Assembly (NCBI GenBank): GCA_037043235.1
Contig: JAWRVZ010000038.1
Location: 3,382,501 to 3,446,500, forward strand
Direction of reading: 5' to 3'
DNA: 64,000 bases
DNA from: Rhodeus uyekii
Lineage: Eukaryota > Chordata > Actinopteri > Cypriniformes > Acheilognathidae
Positions 22,099-33,580 of the stretch are shown in pieces. A program made the translations under genes and the position numbers. Every line of letters begins with the position of its first letter. Positions within the stretch are counted from its first letter, which is position 1. The notes below the pieces were generated by a model that saw only the letters and a program-made list of their open reading frames with translations, ran no database searches and was not told the origin of the DNA.

Positions 22099-24082
22099 CA
22101 CCAATCACATACTTGTCTCAGCAGTTTGGACAGAAGGATGATTGCATGTCTCTGCGGGCTCTGGTTGAGGTAGTGAATGTTCTTCAGCTCCTTTTCATTA
22201 TTACCTTTGAAAAGTCTGTTGTAATCCTGTATGACATGATTGGTGATAAGAGCCACTTGTAGAAGGATATGCTGGCAAGCCCCTTGAAACTGCACTTATG
22301 CACTTACTGCAAGAGAGAGAATGAGAGAAACATTTAAGAGATTAAAAGGGGGAAGTAAGAAGGTTGGCAGAGATTATGTAAAAGAAAAATGTTAAAGTGT
22401 TCAACTATGCATCATTCAAACGTTTTTTTCTTTTTTAATGTCTTATATGCTCACAAAAGCCGCATTTATTTGATCAAAAATACAGTAAAAATTATTATTG
22501 TGAAACATTAGTACAATTTTTAAAAAAAATCTATTTGAATACATTTTAAAAAGCATCATTCCTCCAGTCTCCTGTTGTGAAAACGGTTGTGCAGCTCAAT
22601 ATTTTTGTGGAAATGGTGATACACTTTCTTCAATATTCGTTTTTTTAAAATGCATCTTTACAAAAAGAAAAAGGATTAATTAAAAAATAGTGAATAGATT
22701 AACAGTTCGACATTCTTAAAATAGCATACTTCACAATGTTAGGTGGATTCAGGTAAACAGAGCCAAAATTAAATACATAGTCATATTTTTCTGCATGCAA
22801 ATGATGACCAGATGCTGTTCCAACATTAGCCAAAAAAATAAAAAAAATAAAACAGTGCTGTACACAACCAGATTTCCCATAATCCAACTAAGTGGCAGTG
22901 ATGACTGTCCTTCTGCCACCACAAAACATGATCTGATGCAACAGATTGAAACATGTCCAGCGTTAGAGCTCAGCAAAGGGAATCTCCCTATAATCAGACA
23001 TATGATGCCATCTGCAAAATTTACCCACATATGTAGAATGTTGTTCGTTTGTTGTAAGGGATGATACATTTTTTATGATATGCAGTATTTTGGCTAGAAC
23101 ACATGCAGCACACATATGTGCTTGCCTTGATTCTCTAAAAAAGTCAAGAATAAGCCATGCCGTATTCATGTGGTCTGTGATGAGCATGATGTCATTAAAG
23201 CACCTCCTGCTGCATTAGTGACCATCAGCATTTTCGCACTCGGCAAAGCTATGACACACAGGGAAATTCACTTATAATGAATGTATGGATCCATTCACCA
23301 CACTGCAACTAAATACTTTAAAAAAATATAGGTTCCAAAAAGGCTTCTATAGCCTGATGCCTTTAGAAAACATCTAATGGCATTTCAAAGACCCCAGGAT
23401 GACCTCCACAAGAAGAAAAGGTTCTCAAGAGAACCCTAATGGTTTTTCCAGGAGCATCATAGAACCTTTTAGGTGTCAATCATAGCATAATTTAGTGGAT
23501 TCAGTTTTAATTAATTTTTGATTTAAATTTAAAAAGGAAAAAAACCCCAGCTCAGAAACACATTATCACTAGAAAAAATTGAAATAACCCATTAAACATG
23601 AAATTATTACCCAATCCTTGAAGACATTTCTCCTTAATTACAACCTCTTTGGCACTAAAGGTTCTTTAAAATTGAGGGTTCGATATGCAAACCATTTAAG
23701 CATTTCCTTCAAAGAGTGTCCATTTATATTATTAATACTATTATAACTCTTTAAATGAAACAATCTCCAAATAATAAGAAACATACAAAGTGAAAAAATG
23801 GTTCTTAAAAGAAAAAAGGTTCTTCTTCTGGACCTTTTTTTTATGGTACAAATTGAAAATGTTTGATTGATGAGATCGAGGCAGAAAGGAGAGGTAGAAA
23901 ATGTAAGAGATTAAAGAGTTAAGTAACAGATTTATTCCTAACACTGCTTAAAAAAGAAAAGGTTCTGTCATACTTCTGAAAGCGCCATGTGCGCTGACTA
24001 AACAAAAATTCTCTGTTTGTGACACTCAAGAGTTCTCAAGCTAATAGTACTAAAAGTACTAATAGTAATGGATCCGTCCTCA

Positions 24083-24118
<36 letters not shown>

Positions 24119-26002
24119 GTTCCACAGCAGTGGAACTTTCCAAATTACAGCTGGCCAGGTTTTCTCAGGAACAGAATTATGCGCGCACACACTTTTAGAA
24201 ACATAGTGGTAGAGAGGATGCATATATTTATACTGTCTGGAAAATGTGTGTGTGGAAACAAACACAATATATAGGAACAATGGAAGTGAAAAGTTAAACA
24301 TGACCTTACCATTCAACAGACACAGCTCTCCAAACATAGAAAGAAGACATTTTTCATGAATTATTGAAACATTCCACAAAATTTCATTTCTCCAGATTAG
24401 AAGAGAGTGACATTAGAATAGGAGGCTTTAAGAGCATTGGATTAAACACTGAATATGTGGCATATTAAGATTTCAGCGAGATATTATTGTTAATAACCTC
24501 GTATGTGTGTCACTTCAAATGTGTGTCACTTCACTTTAAGCAGTATATTCCTATATTACTGAATTATTTTAGGAAAATGTGTGTTCAGCTAAGCCGATAG
24601 TTGCCAGCAGACATACTGTAATGAGGCTGAGGAAGGAACATCCACGGAAATCCCACTCCAACTGTGAATCTGTCCATAGTCCTGATGGTTTATAAACCAC
24701 TAAAGCCCTTCACAGAAGGTGGCCGCCACAGTTCTGCAAAGTGTGCAAAATTTACTCTAGTATGTGTTTGTATTCGTCAACGCAAGTCTTACTACATCAC
24801 AATGCTCATGCGGCCCATTCTATACGTTAATAAGTGTGCTCAGGGCTTTAACAGTAGTCATGTAAAGGCTGACAAAAACAAGCTTAAACAGCTTTATTTA
24901 GTCTGGTCAAGATGATGTTTTTTGTTTTTTGCTGTCTGGCTTTAGAGTTAAATTATAGTTGTACAAGTTGTTGTGGCTCAACAGCTTATATTCTCGAATT
25001 TTTGAATTGTTAATTTTATTAAAAAAAGAAAAGAAAGGAAGCCTTTTTTAAGCTTTTGCATTTCAACCTGCTGTCTTTCATTATTCGTTGTGTGTTTGTA
25101 TTGGTTTAGATGGAAACTGAAAGAAATGGTTGTTGTGTCGGGAGTGTTGGGAGACTAAGTAGAAAGCTGCAGATTAGATGCAGATGCAAGTATAGTATTC
25201 TCAATCTTGCTGTGCAGTGTAGGGGAATTACAGTTAAGACCCGAGGACCAGATATGTTGAATGAAGACCAGGAGTCAGAAGTGCAGTCAATAAAATAACT
25301 CTTAGTGAAGTTTAGTTTGCAGTTTCATCAGTGGAAGCCAGTCTCACAAGTCTCACAAGGAGTTTGTAGGCCGCCCCTTAAAATCTTTTCACAAAGGTGG
25401 TCTAAATAAAAATTAACAATAAAAGAATAAATAAATCCCATAATAATCCGTCTAAGCTTTGAATCTCTACTGAAAGTGTCATCCATTTAACAGGCAAATA
25501 GCATGTACCATCTTAATTGCAGGAATCGTTCCAGTTGCATTACTGTCAAACAAGTTAGCCCTATATTTATTTTATATCTTTCTTTCTAAGCCAATCAGAA
25601 TCATTTAACCATCATCATTGACGTACTTAGTACTTAGAGTATAATTGCTGTAACAATGTTATTGTAAGTGGGGCGGCCTACGAACTCCTTGTGAGACTTG
25701 AAGCTGTCTTCTGCTGATGAAACTGCAAACTAAACTTCACGAAAATGTCTTCTATTGACTGCACTTCTGACTCCTGGTCTTCATACAACATATCTGGTCA
25801 TCTGGACTTTAACTGTAATTCCCCTACAGCAGAAATCCATTCATGCTAAAAAAAATAATCACAGTTCATAAGAATGAAGTTCTTCACATCTAAGAAATAT
25901 GAACACAACGTGTGGACGTGATAAGAGAACTTGTCAGATATGTGCAGAAACATTTACCTTCACGAGACGTAAGATGGCACTTCTCCATATATTTGTAGAC
26001 AT
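22098..26002 (-). CDS. Possible two-exon small gene, product not recognised
   Basis: Exon A at 25958-26002 encodes MSTNIWRSAILRLVK and ends at a good donor (AAG|GTAAATG). Exon B at 22098-22289 begins after a CAG acceptor behind a CT-rich tract and stays open for 63 codons (starting FQGACQHILLQVALITNHV, later NIHYLNQSPQRHAIILLSK). The joined frame gives 78 residues with no signal peptide or clear membrane span; it looks helical and basic. The stop TGA shares its last A with an AATAAA at 22093-22098. Doubts: the acceptor lies 15 bases past a better-placed TTGCAG, the start context is ordinary, a GT donor (CAA|GTATGTG) just before the end would allow another exon, and the fold-back element at 25218-25828 lies in the intron. 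It could be a chance frame or a decayed gene. Confidence 0.35.
22420..22670 (+). repeat. Interspersed repeat family A, copy 4 (partial)
   Basis: Contains CATTTATTTGATCAAAAATA, the TCCTCCAGTCTCC block and GGAAATGGTGATACACTTTC, colinear with other family A copies but lacking the 3' third. Confidence 0.7.
23320..23840. mobile_element. Probable Angel-like MITE remnant
   Basis: Several GGTTCT/AGAACC-type motifs in both orientations (GGTTCCAAAAAGG, AAGGTTCTCAAGAGAACCCT, CATAGAACCTTTTAG, TAAAGGTTCTTTAA, AAAAGGTTCTTCTTCTGGACC) resemble the fold-back Angel-type elements common in zebrafish relatives. Borders are approximate and family assignment is from memory. Confidence 0.4.
24085..24116. repeat. 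(CA)n microsatellite
   Basis: About 32 bases of CA repeat, read directly. Confidence 0.9.
25218..25828. mobile_element. Fold-back element with about 160-bp inverted arms
   Basis: Arm 25218-25378 and arm 25668-25828 are inverted copies with small indels. Outer ends are TGTAGGGGAATTACAGTTAA and its complement; inner ends are GGCCGCCCC / GGGGCGGCC. The spacer of about 290 bp is unique. GCAG directly abuts both ends (25214-25217 and 25829-25832), a possible 4-bp target duplication. No open reading frame inside. It is a non-autonomous DNA transposon of unknown superfamily. Confidence 0.8.
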
Positions 26003-26356
26003 TTCCGTAAACACAATTCTGGACAGAAAAATGACCATAGGTTGAGCACTGTCTTTTGTTGGATTAGTCAGCCGGAATCACATCTGTCAACATAAAAAAT
26101 GTATAACTCAGATAACATAGCTACTGGCTCACACTAATGTCAAAGCCTTTTTACTTCACATGGTGAGCATTGAAATAGGAAATGGAGAAAATGCATACCA
26201 TAAATTGTGTTGGCCGTTTTTGATAATATATGTGAGAACAACAAGAGTGGGAGACTAGGAGAGAATGCTAATTTATGGACACCACATGTTCCCAATAAAG
26301 CAATAAACAATGTAACAATATGACCCTGCAAGGAAATGATTTCTACAAGTTGAAAA

Positions 26357-26358
<2 letters not shown>

Positions 26359-26389
<31 letters not shown>
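26359..26389. repeat. (AT)n microsatellite
   Basis: About 30 bases of AT repeat. Confidence 0.9.
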
Positions 26390-26392
<3 letters not shown>

Positions 26393-26764
26393 AATTTTGG
26401 GACAATTTGCTTTCTTTTTTATTTGGGATTAGTTTGTATTTCTTCGTGCTGGCTTATTAACATTTTCACCAGCACCTTCAATACTAATTTTGAAATTTTT
26501 TATGTTACATCTTTTTATAATACCTACATTTTTTCATCAACTATTTTCTTTACAATTCTTTTTTTTCTTTAAAAAGGAATATATGCTTCAAGCTTTAAAT
26601 GTAGAAGAGAATGTAAGACAAATAGAAAAGAAAGAAGAACACTTGCATTATAAATTACAGCAATAATGTAACCTTTTTTTAAATGCTGCCCAATGACTAA
26701 GGACTAGTTCAGAGTTTTCAGCACAATCTTAATGAAAATATACACAAGTGCCAAATGCAACCAT

Positions 26765-27610
26765 ACACTCCTGGGCAAAAATAAATAAATAAATGAGCCG
26801 AGCCAAAAATGGCAAAAGATTTAGTGGTCTTTTAATGGTATTAACGATTTCAGTCACAAATCACTGGTCAGGAAATTAGCAAGAATAGCACAAATACAGT
26901 GGATAAAGTAACTCAGCACGAAATAGCCTTGCTTTTGCTTTCTTTAAATTTGGAAGTCGCGGGTAAACTATCATAAGTCTTTTTACAGGAAGAAGAGTCA
27001 GTGTTGATCCATTGAAACAGTAGTAGTATGAGTAGTTGAACAATGTATCGCAGTTGTTCTGAACTTAATGTTCTCTATAGGGTTCAAGTCTGGACTCATA
27101 CTAGGCCAAAACATGAGCTTGATAGATATGTTTTATGTTATCTTCGAGGGAGCATTGTCTTGTTGAAAATGTGCATCTCATCATTCCTCTTTACTATAAC
27201 ATCTTTTCAATTGTGAGAAGCAAGCCATTCTGCAATATTCTCTTGTACTCCAAAGAATGAAATGACTTTTCACAGTGAAGTTGCTCACCAATACCAGCAC
27301 ACACACAATGACAGTCTCTTCCTCCATGCTTCCCTGTGGTAGAGATGCATTTATTATTAGATTTCTCAGCACCAATCTGGAGTATCACCATGCAACTCAT
27401 GTTTCATTGTGATTAATCACTCCGCATACTTCCCATCTTTTGCTAAAAACTTCATTCCATCTTTTATGTTTTTTATGAGAAAGCAATGGCTTTTTGAGTA
27501 GTGCATTTACTTAAATTTAGCTAATTCCCTAACCAATAATTTCTGGTTAAGACAACTGCTTAGTGTTAGCCATTGTGGGCTTGACACTTATTTTTCTTAT
27601 TGCCCATACA
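26765..27610 (-). mobile_element. Decayed Tc1-like transposon
   Basis: Minus-strand transposase remains include SMSPDLNPIEN (27070-27107), the conserved region around the third acidic residue of Tc1 transposases. Left end ACACTCCTGGGCAAAAATA and right TTATTGCCCATA are weak inverted ends. The frame is broken and much of the coding sequence is missing. It lies downstream of cmtr2. Confidence 0.7.
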
Positions 27611-28106
27611 ATATGTGCATATGTATTCCATTTGACTTTACAGTTTGATAACAATTAGTTTCTATTTAATTAGATATTTTCAAGAAAACACTCCATTTAT
27701 GTCCGTTAAAGAAAAGGTTTTAATAAATCAGGCAGAACAGATAAATTTCTAATATTATAATCCAGGCAACAAACATAATTTTAACTATTTAAAAAAAGGC
27801 AATGAAACATAAATATTAAAATAAACACGTTGAACTGCATATGCTGTTACATAAATAGATCTCAGAAAAAATATTTCAGTCATATACAGTACATTAAAGT
27901 TTAAAGAAAGATTTTCCCGGTATAAATGTATAAAACAAGGGAATTCTGTGTTCCGTTATACACATCATATTCTAAATATGCACTGTGTCAGTGGCACAAA
28001 CTGAGGCTATAGCTTCAATAGAAGTATACTGAGGCACGATTAAACTCAAATATAGTCGAACTGAAAAGTTCTCCCAGATTATATAGTAATACTAACATTA
28101 TGTGCT

Positions 28107-30335
28107 CTATTCAACCTGCATGAGCAAATGCAGATGCTGTCGGACGACAGCAGTATTGAAGGAAGACAGGAAATGAGGTAATTCACCTCTGAGAAGTTCC
28201 TCTAAAGGTACAAACTGCAGAACCTGCCTCCCCAGCTCAAGTTTAACTTTCTTCATGTTCTCTATCACATCCTGTAGAAAATCCAGCAGCCGGGGTAAGA
28301 CTGAAGGTGGAGAGAAACCCATACACACAAGAGCAGCAGGAGGCCAACCAGACAAGCAATGGAATGTGATGTAACGGAAGCACAGGTGGAGTGTGAAAAC
28401 CAAGCCTGAGGTGAAGCGTGTTAAGGCCGAACATAAGGGGATCACCAGGGTTGACCCAAGACGCTGCTTCTGCAGAGCAAAAAGCACAGAGTTCAGAAGC
28501 TCAAGTTGATAGTCTTGTTGTCCATCGTGCAACATGGAATCCTGTACTTCAAAACAGGAGGGTCCTTGCAAAAACTCTGGCTGGATTTTAACACCTACCA
28601 GTGTGCCATCACACCAAGACTGGCTTCCCAGCACCAAACAAGATGTCACATCAGGATGGCTGCAAATCTCAGATAAGACGCTTACAGGGGAGTCAATCCT
28701 GCAGGAGTTGCATGTTGCCATGGCTCTGTCAGACTGATTCACTGCCTTGACCCTCAGGTTCTCTTCCAGAGCTTCATTCAGGAAGTCTAGGATTTCTTGA
28801 TCACAGAAGGTGGAACTGCATACTTTAGGCAGGGCAGCTCCTTCAAGGGCAAACCAGGTTCCCAAATCATACTCATCCAATGGACCATTAAGTATAATCT
28901 CACGTCCTTCTTTCCCCACAAGATGCTTCTCTATTAACGCCCCGTAATTTCCTTGAGCAAGGCGCTGCTTCCATCCCTGAAGTTCCATCTCTTTGCGCTG
29001 ATTGAAAGAGCCCATCTGCTTCCTCTCACAGTGTTTAACCCATCTGGCCGCACCACCACGGCAAACCCAGCTTTTCCGAGGAAGGTAGTGAACATTAAAA
29101 CGTTTTGTATAAAACTCTGCTGCATATTCCCTGAGCTGCTCCAATCGTCTGCGCTTCTCTCCACTCATGTCTACGAAAAGGTTGAGGTTCTCTTGGATTG
29201 TATTAACTTGCAATGCATGGAAAAAAGTGCATATCTCTTCATGCTGGCTTAGAAAAGAGTCTGGAATGCAGTGACGGGGAAAGAGCGCCGCTGTGGATGA
29301 CAAGCCTGGCCCGTAATTACGGATTAACTTTGAGAGCAATGGTCGAATTTGTTCTTTGGCCTGATAGTGCAAGCACACTATATACAGTTCTGAATTTCCA
29401 GACTTGCTTGTGCCTGGCTTGAAGACATTCACTGAACGGAAGCAGCATGCAAGGAGATACAGCAGACAGACAGATGAGTGTTCAAAGAGTGTGAACATCT
29501 TCAGAACAAATGAGCCTCCATTTCCTAACAGCAGCAGCGCACAAACGGCTTCGCAATATTGTAGTGGAGCAACTAATCTCTCCTGCTCTCCTGGGTCTCC
29601 CTGACAGTCAAAGCTTCCATCTGCTGTAACCAAATCAACACTGCGCATATTGCTCACAAATCTTGGCAGTTCCAGCAGATGCTTCTGAAGCATTATGTCG
29701 CCTGTGTTGTCGGATCCAAAGAACCACCAAGGCAGAGTGTGTGCAATGAGTCTGTCATCGGTAATAGTGCAACCACGTCCGTTGGCTTCATAGTATGGAT
29801 TTAGTGTGTTCGCAATCCAGTTCCAGTCGCAGTGTAGGCCACTCGTCTTGAGGAAGTGATTCAGAGCTGATATGAAGGCACCAGGGGCTTCACATAAGTG
29901 TACAGAGTTCAACTCGCCACTCTTCAACGCACTGTCAGGAAGAAGTTTAAAAGTGCCAAGGATCTCATAGAACTTGGCCCAAGCCTGCGTGCAAAGCTCT
30001 GCGTTGGTTGTAGAGCGAAGGTGGGCTGTAATGGTTCCTGCTCGGTTGGTGAAACAAGTATGCTGGTGCCATACTGACAGATCTTTATCGCTAAGTTGAT
30101 TCTTCACTTCATTTAGTGATCTTTTCAAAACTTGCAAATGTGGGTGACTTGCACGAGGATCACAGAGCACCACACTTGGGTCAGGCAACGTCCATTCTCC
30201 TCCAGCTGGGCGAACATAACCTCTGACCTTGTTGAAGAGCTGGTGAACCTCCGCATGTATCTCCTCGTCACAAGATTCAAGAGTACTTGTTTTTTCTGGT
30301 GCCGTTCTTTTTCTTACTCCCCGGCCCCGGTTCAT
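28107..30335 (-). CDS. cmtr2: Cap-specific mRNA (nucleoside-2'-O-)methyltransferase 2
   Basis: CMTR2 methylates the 2'-O of the second transcribed nucleotide (cap2) of mRNA and snRNA using S-adenosylmethionine. The coding region is one uninterrupted exon of 742 codons (human about 770 residues, also intronless in its coding part). The RrmJ/FtsJ-type domain covers roughly residues 110-325: the SAM-binding stretch SVHLCEAPGAFISALNHF (144-161), and catalytic residues K121 (AKFYE), D239 (VTADGSFD) and K279 (SFVLKMF), matching human K117, D235 and K275 with a constant offset of four. The rest (about 330-742) is the family's degenerate second methyltransferase-like half. Start ATG follows GAAAG, with arginine-rich MNRGRGVRKR as in a nuclear protein. 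It is transcribed away from shroom4 and in the same direction as calb2. Confidence 0.95.
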   Translation of the reverse strand: MNRGRGVRKRTAPEKTSTLESCDEEIHAEVHQLFNKVRGYVRPAGGEWTLPDPSVVLCDPRASHPHLQVLKRSLNEVKNQLSDKDLSVWHQHTCFTNRAGTITAHLRSTTNAELCTQAWAKFYEILGTFKLLPDSALKSGELNSVHLCEAPGAFISALNHFLKTSGLHCDWNWIANTLNPYYEANGRGCTITDDRLIAHTLPWWFFGSDNTGDIMLQKHLLELPRFVSNMRSVDLVTADGSFDCQGDPGEQERLVAPLQYCEAVCALLLLGNGGSFVLKMFTLFEHSSVCLLYLLACCFRSVNVFKPGTSKSGNSELYIVCLHYQAKEQIRPLLSKLIRNYGPGLSSTAALFPRHCIPDSFLSQHEEICTFFHALQVNTIQENLNLFVDMSGEKRRRLEQLREYAAEFYTKRFNVHYLPRKSWVCRGGAARWVKHCERKQMGSFNQRKEMELQGWKQRLAQGNYGALIEKHLVGKEGREIILNGPLDEYDLGTWFALEGAALPKVCSSTFCDQEILDFLNEALEENLRVKAVNQSDRAMATCNSCRIDSPVSVLSEICSHPDVTSCLVLGSQSWCDGTLVGVKIQPEFLQGPSCFEVQDSMLHDGQQDYQLELLNSVLFALQKQRLGSTLVIPLCSALTRFTSGLVFTLHLCFRYITFHCLSGWPPAALVCMGFSPPSVLPRLLDFLQDVIENMKKVKLELGRQVLQFVPLEELLRGELPHFLSSFNTAVVRQHLHLLMQVE

Positions 30336-30514
30336 CTTTCAAACCTACGTTTGGTGACATTAATCACTCACAAAACTGTAAAAGACAAAAACAATCAATC
30401 AAGATTGATTAGCACCACAACATTGCAGAATATGAATAGTTTAAAGGGATAAGTTCAACAAGTAGCAAGACCAAAGTAACAAAAACCTGTATGATTATCT
30501 TTTTTCTGTGGTAT

Positions 30515-30535
30515 ACACACACACACACACACACA
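30515..30535. repeat. (CA)n microsatellite
   Basis: Short CA run in the probable 5' intron of cmtr2. Confidence 0.85.
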
Positions 30536-30599
30536 AAAACATATTTTGAACAATTTTGGAAGTCAATGGTAAATTGGTTTGGTTAGCATTTCATGGACA

Positions 30600-30720
30600 A
30601 AAAAAGAAAAACAAAAAAACTGCAACATTTCTCAACATTCATTTTACATTCCACAGAAGAAGAAAAATATAGGGTTGGTATGACAGTAGTCATTTTTATT
30701 TTTGGGTTAAACATCCCTTT
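30600..30720. repeat. Fragment of a common fish retroposon/MITE
   Basis: CATTTTTATTTTTGGGTTAAACATCCCTTT resembles the end of a repeat whose usual consensus ends TTTGGGTGAACTATCCCTTT. Related fragments occur at about 40975-41165 (TAATTTACTCACCCTCAAGC) and 45255-45335 (GTTGAACTATCCTTTTAA). Confidence 0.5.
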
Positions 30721-31795
30721 AATTGTAATACCAAGTAGGTATTTAAATGCTGCAATGTTTCTAGTTAGTCCCTGCTACCAATCCTAAGCCTTATTTGCTT
30801 TAATATGACAGTCACAACTGCTATTCTGCATGCATGCTTACATTTATTTATTTATAGAGTGCACGTCAAAGCAAAATCCGCAGGCAATGGGTCAAGGAAC
30901 ATATTATTTCTCTGATCCACTCCATTAAAATATTTGTTGAGATGCACTAGATAATTATGTTGTTAATTATGATAACCACGTTATATCAAGAATAATGTTT
31001 TATTACAGCTCTCTATAAAATTGACATTTAGCTTGTTGATCCGATTTAGGGTTACAAATAATAAGAAAATGTAAAATTAGGTCCTGCAACTAGTTGTTTT
31101 TTAAAAGTGTATTTTAGCATTAATTAAAATTCCACATATTTCATGTAGTCTCTCAGTAATTATTGGTCACAAAAGCTGCATGCAAAATGATTAAAAACAA
31201 TTATCAAAATGCTGTTTAAAATAGTTTAAGGTGCAGTATAGCCTGTCACACAACTTTCCAAAAGTATTGAATGACAACTACCCATTTATTTTCATTGATG
31301 CAATTTCCCAGCATTCAGATAAGCTTATGATTTGCTCAGTGTTTTTATATACACCACCATGGACCATGTCCATGACAGAATAAGAAGAAACATCGTAAAC
31401 CCCCACTGTTTATACATTTCTAATGATCGCATCACACTGTCCGGCTAGCTAGCAAACAAGCTAACGAGGCTACGAGGATCTTAAACATGTAAATAAAAGC
31501 TTCGTCGAAAAATTGTTTAATTTATGACTTTTACCATGTTACTTTATTAACCGCTACTTAATAATATCCGAATATCAGACAGATGAACGCAATCATTGCT
31601 AAAGGAGTGTTGTGGCTAGTTTAGGGAAGCCTAGGGAAGATATGCTGGAAAATACGATTACAATTCCGGCCTACTAAATTGAACTGGATCACTAAAAACG
31701 AACTAGGTATGATTTTGCTTCTTTCTCTTGTTGCATTAACATTTACCAGATTTCGAAGTCAAGATACGAACAGAACAAGATCTGCTTGTGCTTAC

Positions 31796-31880
31796 CGACC
31801 GACCTCAGCAGGATTGCTCGCTTCCTCATGCATTGCTCAGTGTTATGCAGTAAGGCGCGCTTACTGACAGGAGGGGGAGT
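31796..31880 (-). promoter_or_regulatory. Probable 5' noncoding exon and promoter area of cmtr2
   Basis: On the minus strand GTCGGTCG|GTAAGCACA at 31791-31796 is a strong donor preceded by sequence without ATG, and TTTTACAG at about 30375-30382 is a good acceptor shortly before the cmtr2 ATG. Together they imply a noncoding first exon and a 5' intron of about 1.4 kb. The right border and transcription start are inferred. Confidence 0.45.
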
Positions 31881-32764
31881 GACTTTCAGATAGAGACACT
31901 TCTGTATTTCAGTTCATTGTGAATTAAGATTTTGAAAATTACATTGTTAATGTTTTACTCTGGCTGTTCTGACTCGTTTCTTCTGCATTTATACAGGTTT
32001 TGTTCTCTCTCTCTGTTCAACAAGTGAGGAATGACATGACTAACATAGTTGAATGATCCAGAAAAGGTGGTGGCTTAATGATATACAGGCCACTGATCTG
32101 CTCTCTTACCGCATTACTCACACCCGCATTGGATTTTCATCAATAATACTGATATTCCATAGACGTAATGGTTTTTATACTGTACAAACTGTGTATATTA
32201 ACCCCCTACACTAACCCTAAACCTATCCAACTTTCCTTTTCCTCAAGGTACCGGTACCGACTGTACCCGAGTCGAGGCACCCTCGCCGGGGTGGCCGGTG
32301 AGGTCTGCGCAGGCCGGATGCCGTGACAACGCTGTTTTGGGACTGTGCCCATTGACTTTAATGCTTTACACTTGAATCTCTTTCAACCGGAGGCCACCCC
32401 TCCTCTTCTCCAAAATGTACTGGTATTACTATCCTTGTGGGGACATTTGGTCCACATAACGCAAGTTATACCAGGAACACACTCACACACACGTTGGGTT
32501 TCCATGATATATTGGAACTGTCCATTTTTATACTGTACAAACTGTAGGCCTATATTCTATTCTCTAAACTCTAGGAGAAAACGTTCTGCTTTTTCTTGTT
32601 CTTTTTTTACATTTCCAAAAAACATAATTTAGTAGTATTTAGCTGTTTTCCTCACAAGGACCAAAACATTTCACCACAAGGTCAAATGGTGGTAATATAC
32701 ATTTTTTGTACTTTTTGGTATATTTTGTCCATACTAAGTTGGGAATACTTGAACTACACACGTG

Positions 32765-32788
32765 CACACACACACACACACACACACA

Positions 32789-32825
<37 letters not shown>

Positions 32826-32857
32826 ACAGAAAGACAGAGACAGACCGACAGACAGAG
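32765..32857. repeat. (CA)n followed by GACA/GAGACA tract
   Basis: About 58 bases of CA with one GA interruption, then GAGACAGAAAGACAGAGACA-type repeats. Confidence 0.9.
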
Positions 32858-32960
32858 GGAGACACAGTTATTCATTCATAGTTATTCATAGCCACAGTCT
32901 TACTAAGAAGGTAGAAATAAGATATTTAGGAATGTGTCATGAATTTATTAAATGCCTGGT

Positions 32961-33080
32961 ATACATTTACATTTATTCATTTAGCAAATGCTTTTATCCA
33001 AAGCGACTTACAATTTGAGGAATACAGAAAGCAATTCATCTTGAAGATGCAAAAGTACACAAGAGTGCTTAGTTACAATA
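32961..33080. repeat. SINE/LINE tail-like repeat
   Basis: Contains CAAATGCTTTTATCCAAAGCGACTTACAA, the conserved body also seen in the SINE copies at 19010 and 41721, but what follows differs and no tRNA-like head is present. Confidence 0.5.
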
Positions 33081-33254
33081 CAAAATTTTGAGCATTTTAT
33101 ATACAAGTAGTAAGCCTGGAGAATGGGACTAAAAAGGAGGGCATTTATTTCTTATTTTTAAATGAATGTGGTTGAGGTGATATGTGCGTGTGTGTCATGT
33201 TAGGTGTTCACGTTATAGTATAATCATAAATAACCCCACCAGTAAAGACATGAA

Positions 33255-33580
33255 TAATGTTACAAAAGCTTTATGATTTAAATAAATGTTATTATTTTGA
33301 ACTTTCTATTCAGAATCCTGAAAGACTTAATGACAATAATAATAATAAAGATTCTTGAACACCAAATCAACATTTTTGAATAATTTCTGTAGGATCATGT
33401 GACACTGATGACTGGAGAACTGATGCTGAAAATTCAGCTTTGAATAAATTACATTTTAAAATATATCAAAATAAAAAACAGTTATTAAGTTTATCTTAAT
33501 TTATCTTAGTTTATCTCACATTTATCTTTATTTTTTATTATCAAATAAATACAGCCTTGGTGAGACTAATTTCAAATACA
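33255..33580 (-). repeat. Interspersed repeat family A, copy 5 (inverted)
   Basis: Reverse complement shows GATTCTGAATAGAAAGTTCAAA, GTGTCACATGATCCTACAG and TTCTCCAGTCATCAGTGTCAC, the family A landmarks. Confidence 0.8.

Noticed and set aside
23320..23840. Scattered GGTTCT motifs considered as a regulatory array
   Set aside because: The pattern of inverted GGTTCT/AGAACC is better explained by a decayed Angel-like fold-back element.
25958..26031. Alternative frame of small-gene exon A reading NCVYGNVYKYMEKCHLTSRE
   Set aside because: In this phase the best upstream acceptors of the next exon lead to an immediate stop; the ATG frame joins better.
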